Part shown: piece by piece, positions 7,256 to 14,272 of the stretch
How positions within the stretch are numbered: position 1 is the stretch's first letter
How the letters are laid out: the number at the start of each line of letters is the position of its first letter
Source of the DNA: Dehalococcoidia bacterium
GTDB taxonomy: Bacteria > Chloroflexota > Dehalococcoidia > Dehalococcoidales > Fen-1064
Direction: 5' to 3'
NCBI GenBank assembly: GCA_003153955.1
Contig: PMCB01000126.1
Location: forward strand, 13,744 to 32,981
DNA: 19,238 bases
Notes under the pieces: model-generated
What the model was told of the DNA's origin: nothing
Seen by the model: only the letters and a program-made list of their open reading frames with translations
The model's database searches: none
Program-made: the position numbers and the translations under genes

Positions 7256-8491
7256 ATGAAAAAAATTATCAATACCGTCGGCGTTGTTTTCATCATATTT
7301 GCGATTATTTTAAATCTGGTCGGCTGTTCCGATTCCGGGCTAAAGACTACCACAACGTCAGCTTCAGGCCCGATCACCATATACACTAATACTACTCCCG
7401 GCACTCCCTGGGCCTGGGGATCTAATGTTTCCGGCGTATTAGGTAACGGGGCCACGGCCGATACTAACGTTCCCGTCCAGGTTAGCAATCTGACCGGAGT
7501 AATCAGCGTTGCTGCAGGTCAGAACTCAACAATGGCGCTTAAGTCAGACGGAACAGCTTGGGCCTGGGGTAACAACGGTTTGGGGGAATTAGGCAACGGA
7601 ACTACCGCGAGCATTAATGTTCCTGTTCAGGTAAGTAACCTTACGGGGATTACCGCCATCGCAGTGGGACAAACCCACGCCATGGCCCTCAAATCGGATG
7701 GTACCGTTTGGGCCTGGGGTGATAACACCTATGGAGAACTTGGTGATAGCAGCAATAATCAGAGTACCACTCCCGTTCAGGTGACCGGCCTCACCGGCGT
7801 CACTGCCATCAGCGCCGGCGGCGGTTTTAGTCTGGCGCTTAAGTCAGACGGCACGGTCTGGTCCTGGGGAAATAATACCTTTGGCGAATTGGGGCTCGGC
7901 ACTACCGTCAGCGGCAACACTCCCGCCCATATCACCGGTGACCTGGGCACCGGCTTTCCCAAAATAATTGCGATCACTGCAGGCGCTGCGCACAGTCTGG
8001 CGCTTGCCTCTGACGGCACGATTTGGGTGTGGGGCTATAACGATGACGGCCAATTCGGCAACGGCACTGAAACAGACAGCCATACCCCTATCCAGGTGAC
8101 AGGCCTTACCGGGGTTGTTGCTGTTGCTGCGGGTAATAGTTATAGTCTGATCGTCAAATCGGATGGCACTGTTTGGGCTTTTGGCTACGATCAATTTGGC
8201 GAGATGGGAAACGGCAGCCACGGCGGAGTATCGACTATGGGCAGCACCAGCGTCGAATCTCCTGTCCAGGTGACCGGTCTCACCGGTGTGAAAGCAGTTG
8301 CTGCCGGTATCGGTTGCTTTGCGCTTAAGTCAGACGGTACCATCTGGGCTTGGGGCTATAACCTGAGGGGTGAATTGGGCGATGGAACTACGATCGAGAA
8401 AGACACACCCGTGCAGGTTAGCGGCATTGCCGGAGCGGTTGCTGTCGCTGCGGGAACTGCCAGTCTGGCGGTTATTGCCCCATCGAAATAA
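7256..8491 (+). CDS. Seven-bladed RCC1-repeat beta-propeller lipoprotein
   Basis: A 411-residue protein with GAAGGAG just before its ATG. The N-terminus is a lipoprotein signal: MKKIINTVGVVFIIFAIILN, then lipobox L-V-G-C with Cys24. After a short Ser/Thr linker, residues from about 45 to the end form seven RCC1 units of about 50 residues, each with a W-x-W-G-x-N...G-E-L-G-x-G segment, a P-V-Q-V-x-x-L-T-G segment, and a closing A-x-G...L-A-L-K-S-D-G-T. Seven units would close one complete propeller. Unit 4 carries a short insertion and unit 6 a longer one. Several units share near-identical DNA (for example CTTAAGTCAGACGG near 7538, 7838 and 8322), pointing to fairly recent internal duplication. 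It should be anchored outside the membrane. Such propellers mediate binding; the partner is unknown. It shares its promoter type with the region upstream of SBP2. Confidence 0.9.
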   Translation: MKKIINTVGVVFIIFAIILNLVGCSDSGLKTTTTSASGPITIYTNTTPGTPWAWGSNVSGVLGNGATADTNVPVQVSNLTGVISVAAGQNSTMALKSDGTAWAWGNNGLGELGNGTTASINVPVQVSNLTGITAIAVGQTHAMALKSDGTVWAWGDNTYGELGDSSNNQSTTPVQVTGLTGVTAISAGGGFSLALKSDGTVWSWGNNTFGELGLGTTVSGNTPAHITGDLGTGFPKIIAITAGAAHSLALASDGTIWVWGYNDDGQFGNGTETDSHTPIQVTGLTGVVAVAAGNSYSLIVKSDGTVWAFGYDQFGEMGNGSHGGVSTMGSTSVESPVQVTGLTGVKAVAAGIGCFALKSDGTIWAWGYNLRGELGDGTTIEKDTPVQVSGIAGAVAVAAGTASLAVIAPSK

Positions 8492-8540
8492 CAGCGTTCC
8501 TTGCATTAAGTAATCGGGTACAAAAAGCCAGGGGAAGAAT

Positions 8541-8569
8541 TTGACAAAGCTTGGCGCTTATAGTAAGCT
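8541..8569 (+). promoter_or_regulatory. Candidate promoter upstream of SBP2 and the structured RNA, related to the 7090 promoter
   Basis: TTGACA at 8541-8546 is followed, after 17 bases, by TAAGCT at 8564-8569. The -10 box is poor alone, but it aligns with the RCC1 promoter: both have TTGACAAAG, then TAGTA-x-x-CTG over the -10 position, then an AT stretch and the shared 19-base element. The altered -10 may mean a weaker or regulated promoter. Confidence 0.5.
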
Positions 8570-8582
8570 GTATTAATTTTAT

Positions 8583-8601
8583 GTTAGATATCAAATATCA
8601 T
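8583..8601 (+). repeat. 19-base leader element, copy 2
   Basis: This copy is identical to 7135-7153, and similar AT-rich sequence (AATTTTA) precedes it in both places. It lies about 14 bases downstream of the -10 box of the upstream candidate promoter, as copy 1 does relative to its own promoter. Confidence 0.75.
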
Positions 8602-8706
8602 GTCGTATAAGCGGCTGATTATGGTACAATATCCGGCGATAATAAATGGCTATATAAATAATCGATTCTCGATAATTGGTGAAAAAGGTGATGGTAATAA
8701 ATTACC

Positions 8707-8841
8707 GTAAGGGAGGCCTTGCCAGGGGAGTGCCAGGGTACTGTGAGTTTCGTGGTTGAACTCGTAGCTAAGTGTGGTAGACGTCCCCTCCCGTGATGGA
8801 GCCTTGGGAGTAATCGGGGTTAGTGGCAGGGCCGACCTTAC
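8707..8841 (+). ncRNA. Candidate structured RNA, three-way junction, 5S rRNA-like architecture
   Basis: The ends pair in a long closing helix: GTAAGG (8707-8712) with CCTTAC (8836-8841), a GA/GA internal loop suited to tandem sheared pairs, then GGCCTTGCC (8715-8723) with GGCAGGGCC (8825-8833) with one G-U. Inside, arm 1 begins AGGGGA (8724-8729) with TCCCCT (8784-8789), continues with GCCA/TGGT (8732-8735, 8775-8778), and ends in GAGTT/AACTC (8745-8749, 8759-8763) around a nine-base loop. Arm 2 is CCCG (8790-8793) with CGGG (8815-8818). The topology and order of GAAC-TCG-TAGCTAAG in arm 1 and GATGG-AG plus GGGAGTA in arm 2 recall 5S rRNA loop C and loop E, but the match is distant and arm 2 is short. 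It could be a 5S-like RNA, a leader RNA of SBP2, or an unknown family. No protein-coding reading fits. Confidence 0.5.
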
Positions 8842-8928
8842 TTAATAAGTTGAGAATATATCAGGAAATTACCTCGGTCAATGTAACAGAAAAATAATTG
8901 GCAGAATCCTGCAAGTGTTTTACATAAA

Positions 8929-8946
8929 TTTGAAGGAGGTGCATAA
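8929..8946 (+). promoter_or_regulatory. Orphan Shine-Dalgarno stretch without a start codon
   Basis: TTTGAAGGAGGTGCATAA matches the RCC1 translation start region (TTTGAAGGAGATGCGTAA at 7239-7256) at 16 of 18 bases. In the RCC1 gene the next bases complete ATG; here they read ACC, and no usable start with an open frame follows. It looks like the remnant of a duplicated start region. Confidence 0.6.
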
Positions 8947-9098
8947 CCGGCGGTATTACATCGTTGATTTTTGATATTTTGTAATAATGAATTTACTGCC
9001 TTAATCCTGTACTCTTTCGTATCCACCGGCTTCGATATCTGATTTAGACTGCTTTTTAGTAACGTAACATCGTTATCATTAATCAAAAAGGAGAGAGA

Positions 9099-10973
9099 AT
9101 GAAAAGCAAGATTACTGTGTTCGGTCTAAGCTTTCTGGTCGTTGTCTCGCTGCTGCTCGCATCTTGCGGCAGTTCAACCACGACAGCTGCTTCCACGACC
9201 GCAACAACACCGACAACAACCTCATTGATAACAACCACCTCCACAACATCAGTTACAACTACATCCACAACTACCACAACGCCCGTCACTGTTACCGCGA
9301 CTACCAGTTCCACCGGAAATTGGTGGGATAATCTCGGCACGCCAATTTACGGCGGTACCATGACCATGTGTCTTAACGGTACTATCACCACGTGGGACCC
9401 GTACCTGACCGGTGCGACGAATATCGAATGCACTTATGCCGAAAGGACAGGGATGGACGACTGGACATTAAACCCGTTAACATTCGCTTATGGCATAACC
9501 TGGCGTCCTCCGCAGTATGTTGCGCCTTGTCTGATGTCCAGTTGGGAGTTTACCTCCTCTAACACTTTTGTTTTACATATGCGCCAAAATGTTTATTGGC
9601 AGAACATCGCGCCGGCAAACGGCGCGCTTATGACCACTGCTGATCTGGTTTATGACTATAGCCGTGACTATGGCCTTGGCGCCTTTGCCAACCCTGTAAA
9701 TGCCGCCAGTTCTATTGGCGCAATCTTGACTTCATTAACTTCTACCAGTTCTACGCTCGTTTTCCAGTTTAACATCACTAACCCTGAGACTATCCTGGAG
9801 ACTATGCTGGTAACCGCTGTCAATAACCTGGAAATCAACCCGGCCGCTGTCCAGCAATGGGGCAGTATCACTCAGTGGAACCATGCCATTGGCACCGGTC
9901 CCTTTATGATGTCTGATTTCGTCGATTCCAGTGCTGCCAGACTGGTCAGAAATCCCAATTATTGGGGATATGATGAACGGCACCCGAAGAACAAGCTCCC
10001 CTATGTTGATAATCTTGTTTATCTCATCATCCCGAACCAGGCAACGGCGCTGGCCGCTATGCGTGTCGGCAAGATCGATGCGATGGACGGAATTTCGCCG
10101 GTTAACGCTCAGGCGATGGCGCAAACCAACCCTGAAATCATTCAATCGACGACTCCGAATAACTCGAATTGCAGTATCGACCCCAGAAACGATCTTGTGC
10201 CTTTTAACAACCTCAACGTCCGAATCGCGATGCAGCAGGCGATCAACTTCCCCCTTATTGTCTCCACATACGATAACAACCAGGCATATCCGTATCCCCT
10301 GGGCCTGACTTCATATCAGGAAACTGGTTGGGATTGGACCTATGACAAATGGCCGGCATCCCTCCAGGCGGAGTATGCCTATAACCCCACTAATTCTAAA
10401 GCGCTCCTGGCCGGTGCGGGCTATCCTAATGGGTTCAACACCAGCGTCACCGTTGCCAGTAATGCCGATTTGGTTTTACTGCAATTGGTTCAGTCTCAAT
10501 TGGCGGCCGTCAATATTAATATGGCCATAAACGTTATGGATTCCGCTGCATGGACACAGTATGTTCAGGTAAACCACCTTGATCCACAGATGGCTATGCG
10601 TTCCGGTGGTTCGCTTAACCTGAGTTATGAACCTATTACTCAATTGAAACGGTTCCAATATGGTTATACTACTGACTATGCTCAGGTAAACGATCCCACT
10701 TTTAACGGTCTTTATGCAGCTTTTAACGCCTGTACCACCGTCCCTGACATGCAGGCAATACTGTTAAAGGCCAATCAATTGGTCGCGTACGGGCATTGGG
10801 TTATCAATTTGCCCGCACTATACAACTTCTGTTTCAGTGAACCCTGGCTTAAGGGTGGTTTCAACGGTCAAGCCGGGGCAGTTTCATCAACCGGTGCAGG
10901 CCCCACCTCCGCCGGCACATATCTGTCGCGGTTCTGGATTGATCCGGCCGTTAAAGCAGCCAAATCGCACTAG
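9099..10973 (+). CDS. SBP2: ABC transporter family 5 substrate-binding lipoprotein
   Basis: A 624-residue SBP_bac_5 protein with GGAGAGAG a few bases before its ATG. Residues 1-22 are a lipoprotein signal ending L-A-S-C (lipid Cys23). Residues 25-72 are an extreme Ser/Thr-rich linker, common in surface lipoproteins of cell-wall-less or Gram-positive-like bacteria. The binding domain starts at NWWDNLGTPIYGG and carries FVLHMRQNVYWQNIAPANG, HAIGTGPFMM, LVRNPNYWGYDERHPKNKLP, VRIAMQQAINFPLIVSTYD and YLSRFWIDPAVK. It is the only one of the three paralogues here that can be exported. Compared with SBP1 and SBP3 it is more diverged in the middle, so its ligand may differ. A strong terminator follows 52 bases after the stop, so it may be a single-gene transcript from the 8541 promoter with a long structured leader. 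Ligand unknown; peptide and oligosaccharide are both possible for the family. Confidence 0.92.
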   Translation: MKSKITVFGLSFLVVVSLLLASCGSSTTTAASTTATTPTTTSLITTTSTTSVTTTSTTTTTPVTVTATTSSTGNWWDNLGTPIYGGTMTMCLNGTITTWDPYLTGATNIECTYAERTGMDDWTLNPLTFAYGITWRPPQYVAPCLMSSWEFTSSNTFVLHMRQNVYWQNIAPANGALMTTADLVYDYSRDYGLGAFANPVNAASSIGAILTSLTSTSSTLVFQFNITNPETILETMLVTAVNNLEINPAAVQQWGSITQWNHAIGTGPFMMSDFVDSSAARLVRNPNYWGYDERHPKNKLPYVDNLVYLIIPNQATALAAMRVGKIDAMDGISPVNAQAMAQTNPEIIQSTTPNNSNCSIDPRNDLVPFNNLNVRIAMQQAINFPLIVSTYDNNQAYPYPLGLTSYQETGWDWTYDKWPASLQAEYAYNPTNSKALLAGAGYPNGFNTSVTVASNADLVLLQLVQSQLAAVNINMAINVMDSAAWTQYVQVNHLDPQMAMRSGGSLNLSYEPITQLKRFQYGYTTDYAQVNDPTFNGLYAAFNACTTVPDMQAILLKANQLVAYGHWVINLPALYNFCFSEPWLKGGFNGQAGAVSSTGAGPTSAGTYLSRFWIDPAVKAAKSH

Positions 10974-11025
10974 TTATTTTACCCGGCAGACAAAGGTAAA
11001 TTTGCTTGGTGGCAATGCTGAAATA

Positions 11026-11066
11026 GTGAATACCCCCGGATTTCCGGGGGTATTCACTGGTTTTTT
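11026..11066 (+). terminator. Rho-independent terminator between SBP2 and GH2
   Basis: A perfect 15-base stem, GTGAATACCCCCGGA at 11026-11040 and TCCGGGGGTATTCAC at 11043-11057, is followed by TGG and six T (11061-11066). It should end the SBP2 transcript. It sits only about 20 bases before the GH2 ATG, so GH2 expression would need read-through or antitermination, or a promoter inside this short gap, which I do not see. Confidence 0.9.
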
Positions 11067-11087
11067 ATAAACTAATAGGAGAATTTA

Positions 11088-12659
11088 ATGGCAAAAGAGA
11101 TTAATCGTATTTTTAAAGTGGACGGTAAGCCGTTCTATCCGCTGGGCAGGCACCATCTTTATATGGGCGGCTATACTGCCCGTGACGAATCTGTCATCGA
11201 AAGAAGTTTCCAGGGACTAAAGCAATGCAACGGTAATACCATGGGTGTCCCGATTTATTGGGACCAGATTGAACCCGAAGAGGGTAAATATGATTATTCC
11301 AGCGTAGATACGCTGATCAGGATTTCCCGTAAATATCAGTCAAAATTAATCTTCCTTTGGTTCGCGCACTGGAAGAATGGTGTCATGGATTTTGCCCCGG
11401 CCTACATGAAGGCTAACCCTAAAAAATACAAGCGGGTGATCGCTCAAACCGGCGGTTCTCTCTGGGTTCTTTCTTCGCATTGCAAAGCGAACCTGGAAGC
11501 CGATAAAAAGGCTTACACTGCTCTTTGTAAACACTTGAAAACTGTCGATGGCAAAGAGCAAACGGTTATCGGTCTGCAAATTGAGAACGAAGCCGGTATC
11601 CTCGGCAGCGAACGCGATTATGGTTCCGAAGCGCAGTCTCAGTATGATGGTCCTGTGCCGGCAAAGTTACTCTCGGCGATGAAAGCAGCCGGCAAAGGCG
11701 AAGTTTACGATCTCTGGCAAAAAGCCGGCGGGAAAGCCTCGGGCAATTGGCCGGAAATATTCGGTGTAGAAGCTGCTGAATTGATGACCGCCTGGAGTAT
11801 TGCCTCCTTTATTAATGAAATTGCTAAATCAGGCAAAGCTGTTTATAACATCCCGATGTTCATCAATGTTTGGTGTTCGGAAGCAGGCTGGTGGCCGATT
11901 CCTGGAGAGGCATATCCCTCCGGCGGCTGTGTGCATAAAGTAATCGATATCTGGAAATGGTTCACTCCGTATTTGGATTTATTCGCTCCCGACAACTTCC
12001 AGCCGGACCGTATTTCCCATAATGCCGTGTATTGTAATTACGTTCGTGATGATAACCCGCTGTTTATCGTTGAATCTCACCCCAATTTGAACGGTATGTT
12101 TTACGATATGGCTGATTTTAATGCCATCGGTTATTTTGTGCATTTCAGTCAGAATGAAGACGGCACTGTTCCTCCCGAGCAGCAAAGGAGGATGCAGATT
12201 ACCCGGTCGGCAGCCGCCATGTTGCCGCTTTTACTCAAATATCAGGGTACCGGCCGCGTCCATGCCTTCGAGGAGGGCGATCCGGGAATTCACGGACGGC
12301 TAAAATATCCCATGGATTTCGAAGGGCATATGGGCTTAATCGAAGTCAGCGAAAGAAATCCCACTCGCGGCGCCGGTCTTTTAATTCAGGCAAATAAAAA
12401 CGAGTTCTATATTGCCGGTATCAATTTCCGTCTGATGCTGCGTCCCAAACCGGTTATGGGCAAGACTTCAGTCGCTTTACTTGGCGGCATGGATTTAACC
12501 CATCCGAGCTTCGTCAATTATACGGAACGGGTTGATGTCGGTCACTTCGACAAGAACGGCAAATTTATCTCAGATGTGCGGAAAAACGGCGATGATATGC
12601 GCGGCGGCGTCTGGGTGGGGCCTGATGACAGCGTCACCCGGATTATTACCTGCGATTAA
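11088..12659 (+). CDS. GH2: glycoside hydrolase, DUF5597/GH35-GH42-like beta-galactosidase family
   Basis: A 523-residue cytoplasmic protein; AGGAG eight bases upstream supports the ATG at 11088. The TIM barrel shows FYPLGRHHLYMGGY, YWDQIEPEEGKYDYS, KLIFLWFAHWKNG, GLQIENEAG with Glu168 as predicted acid/base, and LFIVESHPN with Glu329 as predicted nucleophile. The loop at 259-280 (INVWCSEAGWWPIPGEAYPS then GG) matches the family's N-A-W-L...P-G-x-Y-P-S-G-G signature and is the region lost in GH1. The C-terminal third is a predicted beta-rich domain ending with RIITCD, as in GH1. Family members act on beta-linked galactosides or related glycosides; the substrate here is unknown. Its gene follows a strong hairpin terminator and precedes a TIM-barrel isomerase-like gene after 173 bases, suggesting that the two act on the same sugar. 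Confidence 0.88.
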   Translation: MAKEINRIFKVDGKPFYPLGRHHLYMGGYTARDESVIERSFQGLKQCNGNTMGVPIYWDQIEPEEGKYDYSSVDTLIRISRKYQSKLIFLWFAHWKNGVMDFAPAYMKANPKKYKRVIAQTGGSLWVLSSHCKANLEADKKAYTALCKHLKTVDGKEQTVIGLQIENEAGILGSERDYGSEAQSQYDGPVPAKLLSAMKAAGKGEVYDLWQKAGGKASGNWPEIFGVEAAELMTAWSIASFINEIAKSGKAVYNIPMFINVWCSEAGWWPIPGEAYPSGGCVHKVIDIWKWFTPYLDLFAPDNFQPDRISHNAVYCNYVRDDNPLFIVESHPNLNGMFYDMADFNAIGYFVHFSQNEDGTVPPEQQRRMQITRSAAAMLPLLLKYQGTGRVHAFEEGDPGIHGRLKYPMDFEGHMGLIEVSERNPTRGAGLLIQANKNEFYIAGINFRLMLRPKPVMGKTSVALLGGMDLTHPSFVNYTERVDVGHFDKNGKFISDVRKNGDDMRGGVWVGPDDSVTRIITCD

Positions 12660-12695
12660 TCCTTCCGTTAATGTTAATAAATTAGTGTTGGTGTT

Positions 12696-12743
12696 AACGA
12701 TTGACCGGGCGGTAATTAAAAAGTGCTCGCCTGGTCAATCGTT
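12696..12743. repeat. Long inverted repeat between GH2 and the isomerase-like gene
   Basis: AACGATTGACCGGGCG at 12696-12711 pairs with CGCCTGGTCAATCGTT at 12728-12743 over 16 positions with a single G-U, around a 16-base loop. No T-run follows, so it is not a standard terminator. It may be an mRNA-stabilising or processing hairpin, a weak terminator, or a protein-binding dyad. Confidence 0.7.
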
Positions 12744-12832
12744 ACATCGGGTCGTTAGATTCACATTCTTTTAAGGCGTTGGCGCTCATCACATTTCAAC
12801 GTATATCCTGAAATTCACGGAGGGTAACAAAA

Positions 12833-13642
12833 ATGAAATTAGCTTGCAGCACCGTTCTCTTTAACCAGTTAGACCTTTACGGCACACTTCAGCACCTGGC
12901 CTGGGCCGGTTATGAAGGCGCCGAACTGGCTTGTTTAAAAAGTCACGCCCGTCATGTTGAACCGGATACTCACAAAGCCTATCTCGATGATATAAAATGG
13001 ACTGCCCGGAAACATGGTATCGAGTTGCTGGCAATCCATCTTGATGCCGACGGTAATACAGTCGAAGAAAAGATAAAATACGTCACTAAAATGTTCGATG
13101 TCGCCCAAAAATTAAACATCCCTGTCGTCGCCATTCCGGCCGGGGGTAAAACCGGCGATAAAGAATTGACCAAACAGGAGTTTAAATATATCGGCAAACT
13201 TTGTGAACAGGCTGAAAGCCGGGGAATAACGCTGGCTGTCAAATATCACAAAGGGGCATCGATTTATAACCTCGCAACGCAGATCCAGTTGTTGAACGAG
13301 GTGAAATCGCCTGCTCTTGGTGTTAATTTAGACCCCAGAGAAATCTACAAGGCCGGTGAGGATTATTCGGAAGTAATTTCCAAGCTCGGTAAAAAAATAG
13401 TCCATACCCATATCCGCGACTATCCCAGTCCGGAACAGGAACCGGCTTTGCCCGAAGAACAGATTTTGGGGAGAGGGAAAATCGATTACCCCCTGATTCT
13501 CCGGAAGCTCAAGCAGGTTGGCTATCAAGGGGCGCTTTCCCTGGTGATGGTCGGCGCATTTACTTATCCGCTGTCAAAGCAGATGGGAATCGCCGCGGAG
13601 TGCAGGGGTTACCTTAACCGTTGTTTGCAGGAACTGAAATAA
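12833..13642 (+). CDS. Xylose-isomerase-like TIM-barrel protein (sugar phosphate isomerase/epimerase family)
   Basis: A 269-residue cytoplasmic protein with GGAGG upstream of the ATG. The pattern fits AP_endonuc_2/xylose isomerase-like TIM barrels: MKLACSTVLF on strand 1, LAWAGYEGAELA, then VNLDP, HTHIRD, GRGKIDYP and GYQGALSL at the expected strands. In characterised epimerases such as D-tagatose 3-epimerase the metal is held by Glu, Asp, His and Glu. By eye, the first Glu is Lys137 (LAVKYHKG), Asp is Asp167, His is His191 or His193, and the last Glu is Val238 (LSLVMVG). Two of four ligands therefore seem changed, so the activity may be metal-independent, different, or lost. Cotranscription with the isochorismatase-fold gene 45 bases downstream is likely. 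The neighbouring hydrolase suggests a sugar substrate, which is an inference. Confidence 0.8.
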   Translation: MKLACSTVLFNQLDLYGTLQHLAWAGYEGAELACLKSHARHVEPDTHKAYLDDIKWTARKHGIELLAIHLDADGNTVEEKIKYVTKMFDVAQKLNIPVVAIPAGGKTGDKELTKQEFKYIGKLCEQAESRGITLAVKYHKGASIYNLATQIQLLNEVKSPALGVNLDPREIYKAGEDYSEVISKLGKKIVHTHIRDYPSPEQEPALPEEQILGRGKIDYPLILRKLKQVGYQGALSLVMVGAFTYPLSKQMGIAAECRGYLNRCLQELK

Positions 13643-13687
13643 AAATCCATCTTCGGAAATTGATATTTATCAGAGGAGAATGAAAGA

Positions 13688-14212
13688 ATGGCAGATACAG
13701 CGTTGATTGACCGGAACAAAACGGCGGTTATTATTATCGACTTTCAAGTCGGTAGTTTGGGCTTTTTCCCGAAAGAAATCGAAGATGGTCTCATTTCACG
13801 GGCGAATCAAGTATCAGCCGCGGCCCGGCAAAAGGGCATTCCCGTTATTTTCCTCCGATTCCAAAAAGCAGAAAGGACCCCGGACACGGAACTTCATCCC
13901 CAATTAGTCGTTCAATCAGGTGAATTGGTGCTGGCTAAAAAGAAAAGTTCGCCATTCTCTACTACCGACCTCGATGAAAGGTTGAAAAAACAGGGCATTA
14001 ACACTTTAGTGATTCTCGGAGTTTACACCGGGGGCGCTGTCCTATCCACTGTAAAATGGGCGGCGGAAATGGATTATCAGATGTTTGTCCTCTCCGACTG
14101 TTGCGCCGAACGGGATGAAGAGGTCCAGCGGGTATTGATGGCAAAGGTGCTTACTCACAAAACGACCGTACTCACTGCCAAAAGCTTCCTTGAACTGTTA
14201 GCCGGGAGCTAA
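13688..14212 (+). CDS. Isochorismatase-fold protein (cysteine hydrolase family) lacking the catalytic cysteine
   Basis: A 174-residue protein; GAGGAG upstream supports the ATG at 13688. The Rossmann-like isochorismatase fold is clear: AVIIIDFQ with the catalytic Asp18, KGIPVIFLRFQ, ELVLAKKKSSPFSTTDLD with the catalytic Lys in the 84-86 run, and INTLVILGVYTGGAVLSTVKWA before YQMFVLSDCC. In active members the G-V-x-T-x-x-C-V-x-x-T turn carries the nucleophilic Cys; here the residue is Ala117 (codon 14036-14038). Two cysteines at the D-C-C site lie at a later strand where the family usually has D-A. Ordinary nicotinamidase- or isochorismatase-type hydrolysis is therefore unlikely; it may bind a ligand or use different chemistry. 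It is probably in one transcript with the isomerase-like gene. It also precedes the MarR gene by about 200 bases. Confidence 0.82.
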   Translation: MADTALIDRNKTAVIIIDFQVGSLGFFPKEIEDGLISRANQVSAAARQKGIPVIFLRFQKAERTPDTELHPQLVVQSGELVLAKKKSSPFSTTDLDERLKKQGINTLVILGVYTGGAVLSTVKWAAEMDYQMFVLSDCCAERDEEVQRVLMAKVLTHKTTVLTAKSFLELLAGS

Positions 14213-14272
14213 AACAAGATGGTAACCTTAGTTGCGCCGGAATAAGCTGTAATATTTTATTTACCTTAGGTA

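Larger units (their letters stand above)
8492..9098. other. Long leader region between the RCC1 gene and SBP2
   Basis: This 607-base gap has no convincing gene. It holds a second copy of the RCC1-type promoter (8541-8569), the second 19-base leader element (8583-8601), small dyads at 8661-8673 and 8693-8706, a candidate structured RNA (8707-8841), an orphan Shine-Dalgarno stretch (8929-8946), and a GATATC at 9034-9039. GGAGAGAG immediately upstream of the SBP2 start ends the region. Confidence 0.6.

Noticed and set aside
8701..8846. Structured region as a T-box, cobalamin or SRP RNA
   Set aside because: The hallmark motifs of these families (for example the T-box antiterminator sequence or the SRP GGAA tetraloop helix) were not found by eye.
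8838..9086. Minus-strand 82-residue open frame in the SBP2 leader
   Set aside because: No ribosome binding site on that strand, no recognisable domain, and it overlaps the orphan Shine-Dalgarno stretch and the end of the structured RNA.
9125..9310. Threonine-codon repeats as a tandem-repeat or CRISPR-like array
   Set aside because: They are in frame within the SBP2 lipoprotein linker, irregular in period, and have no spacers.
9083..9340. Minus-strand valine-rich open frame opposite the SBP2 linker
   Set aside because: It is the antisense of the Thr-rich linker codons; its composition is a by-product of ACA/ACC repeats.
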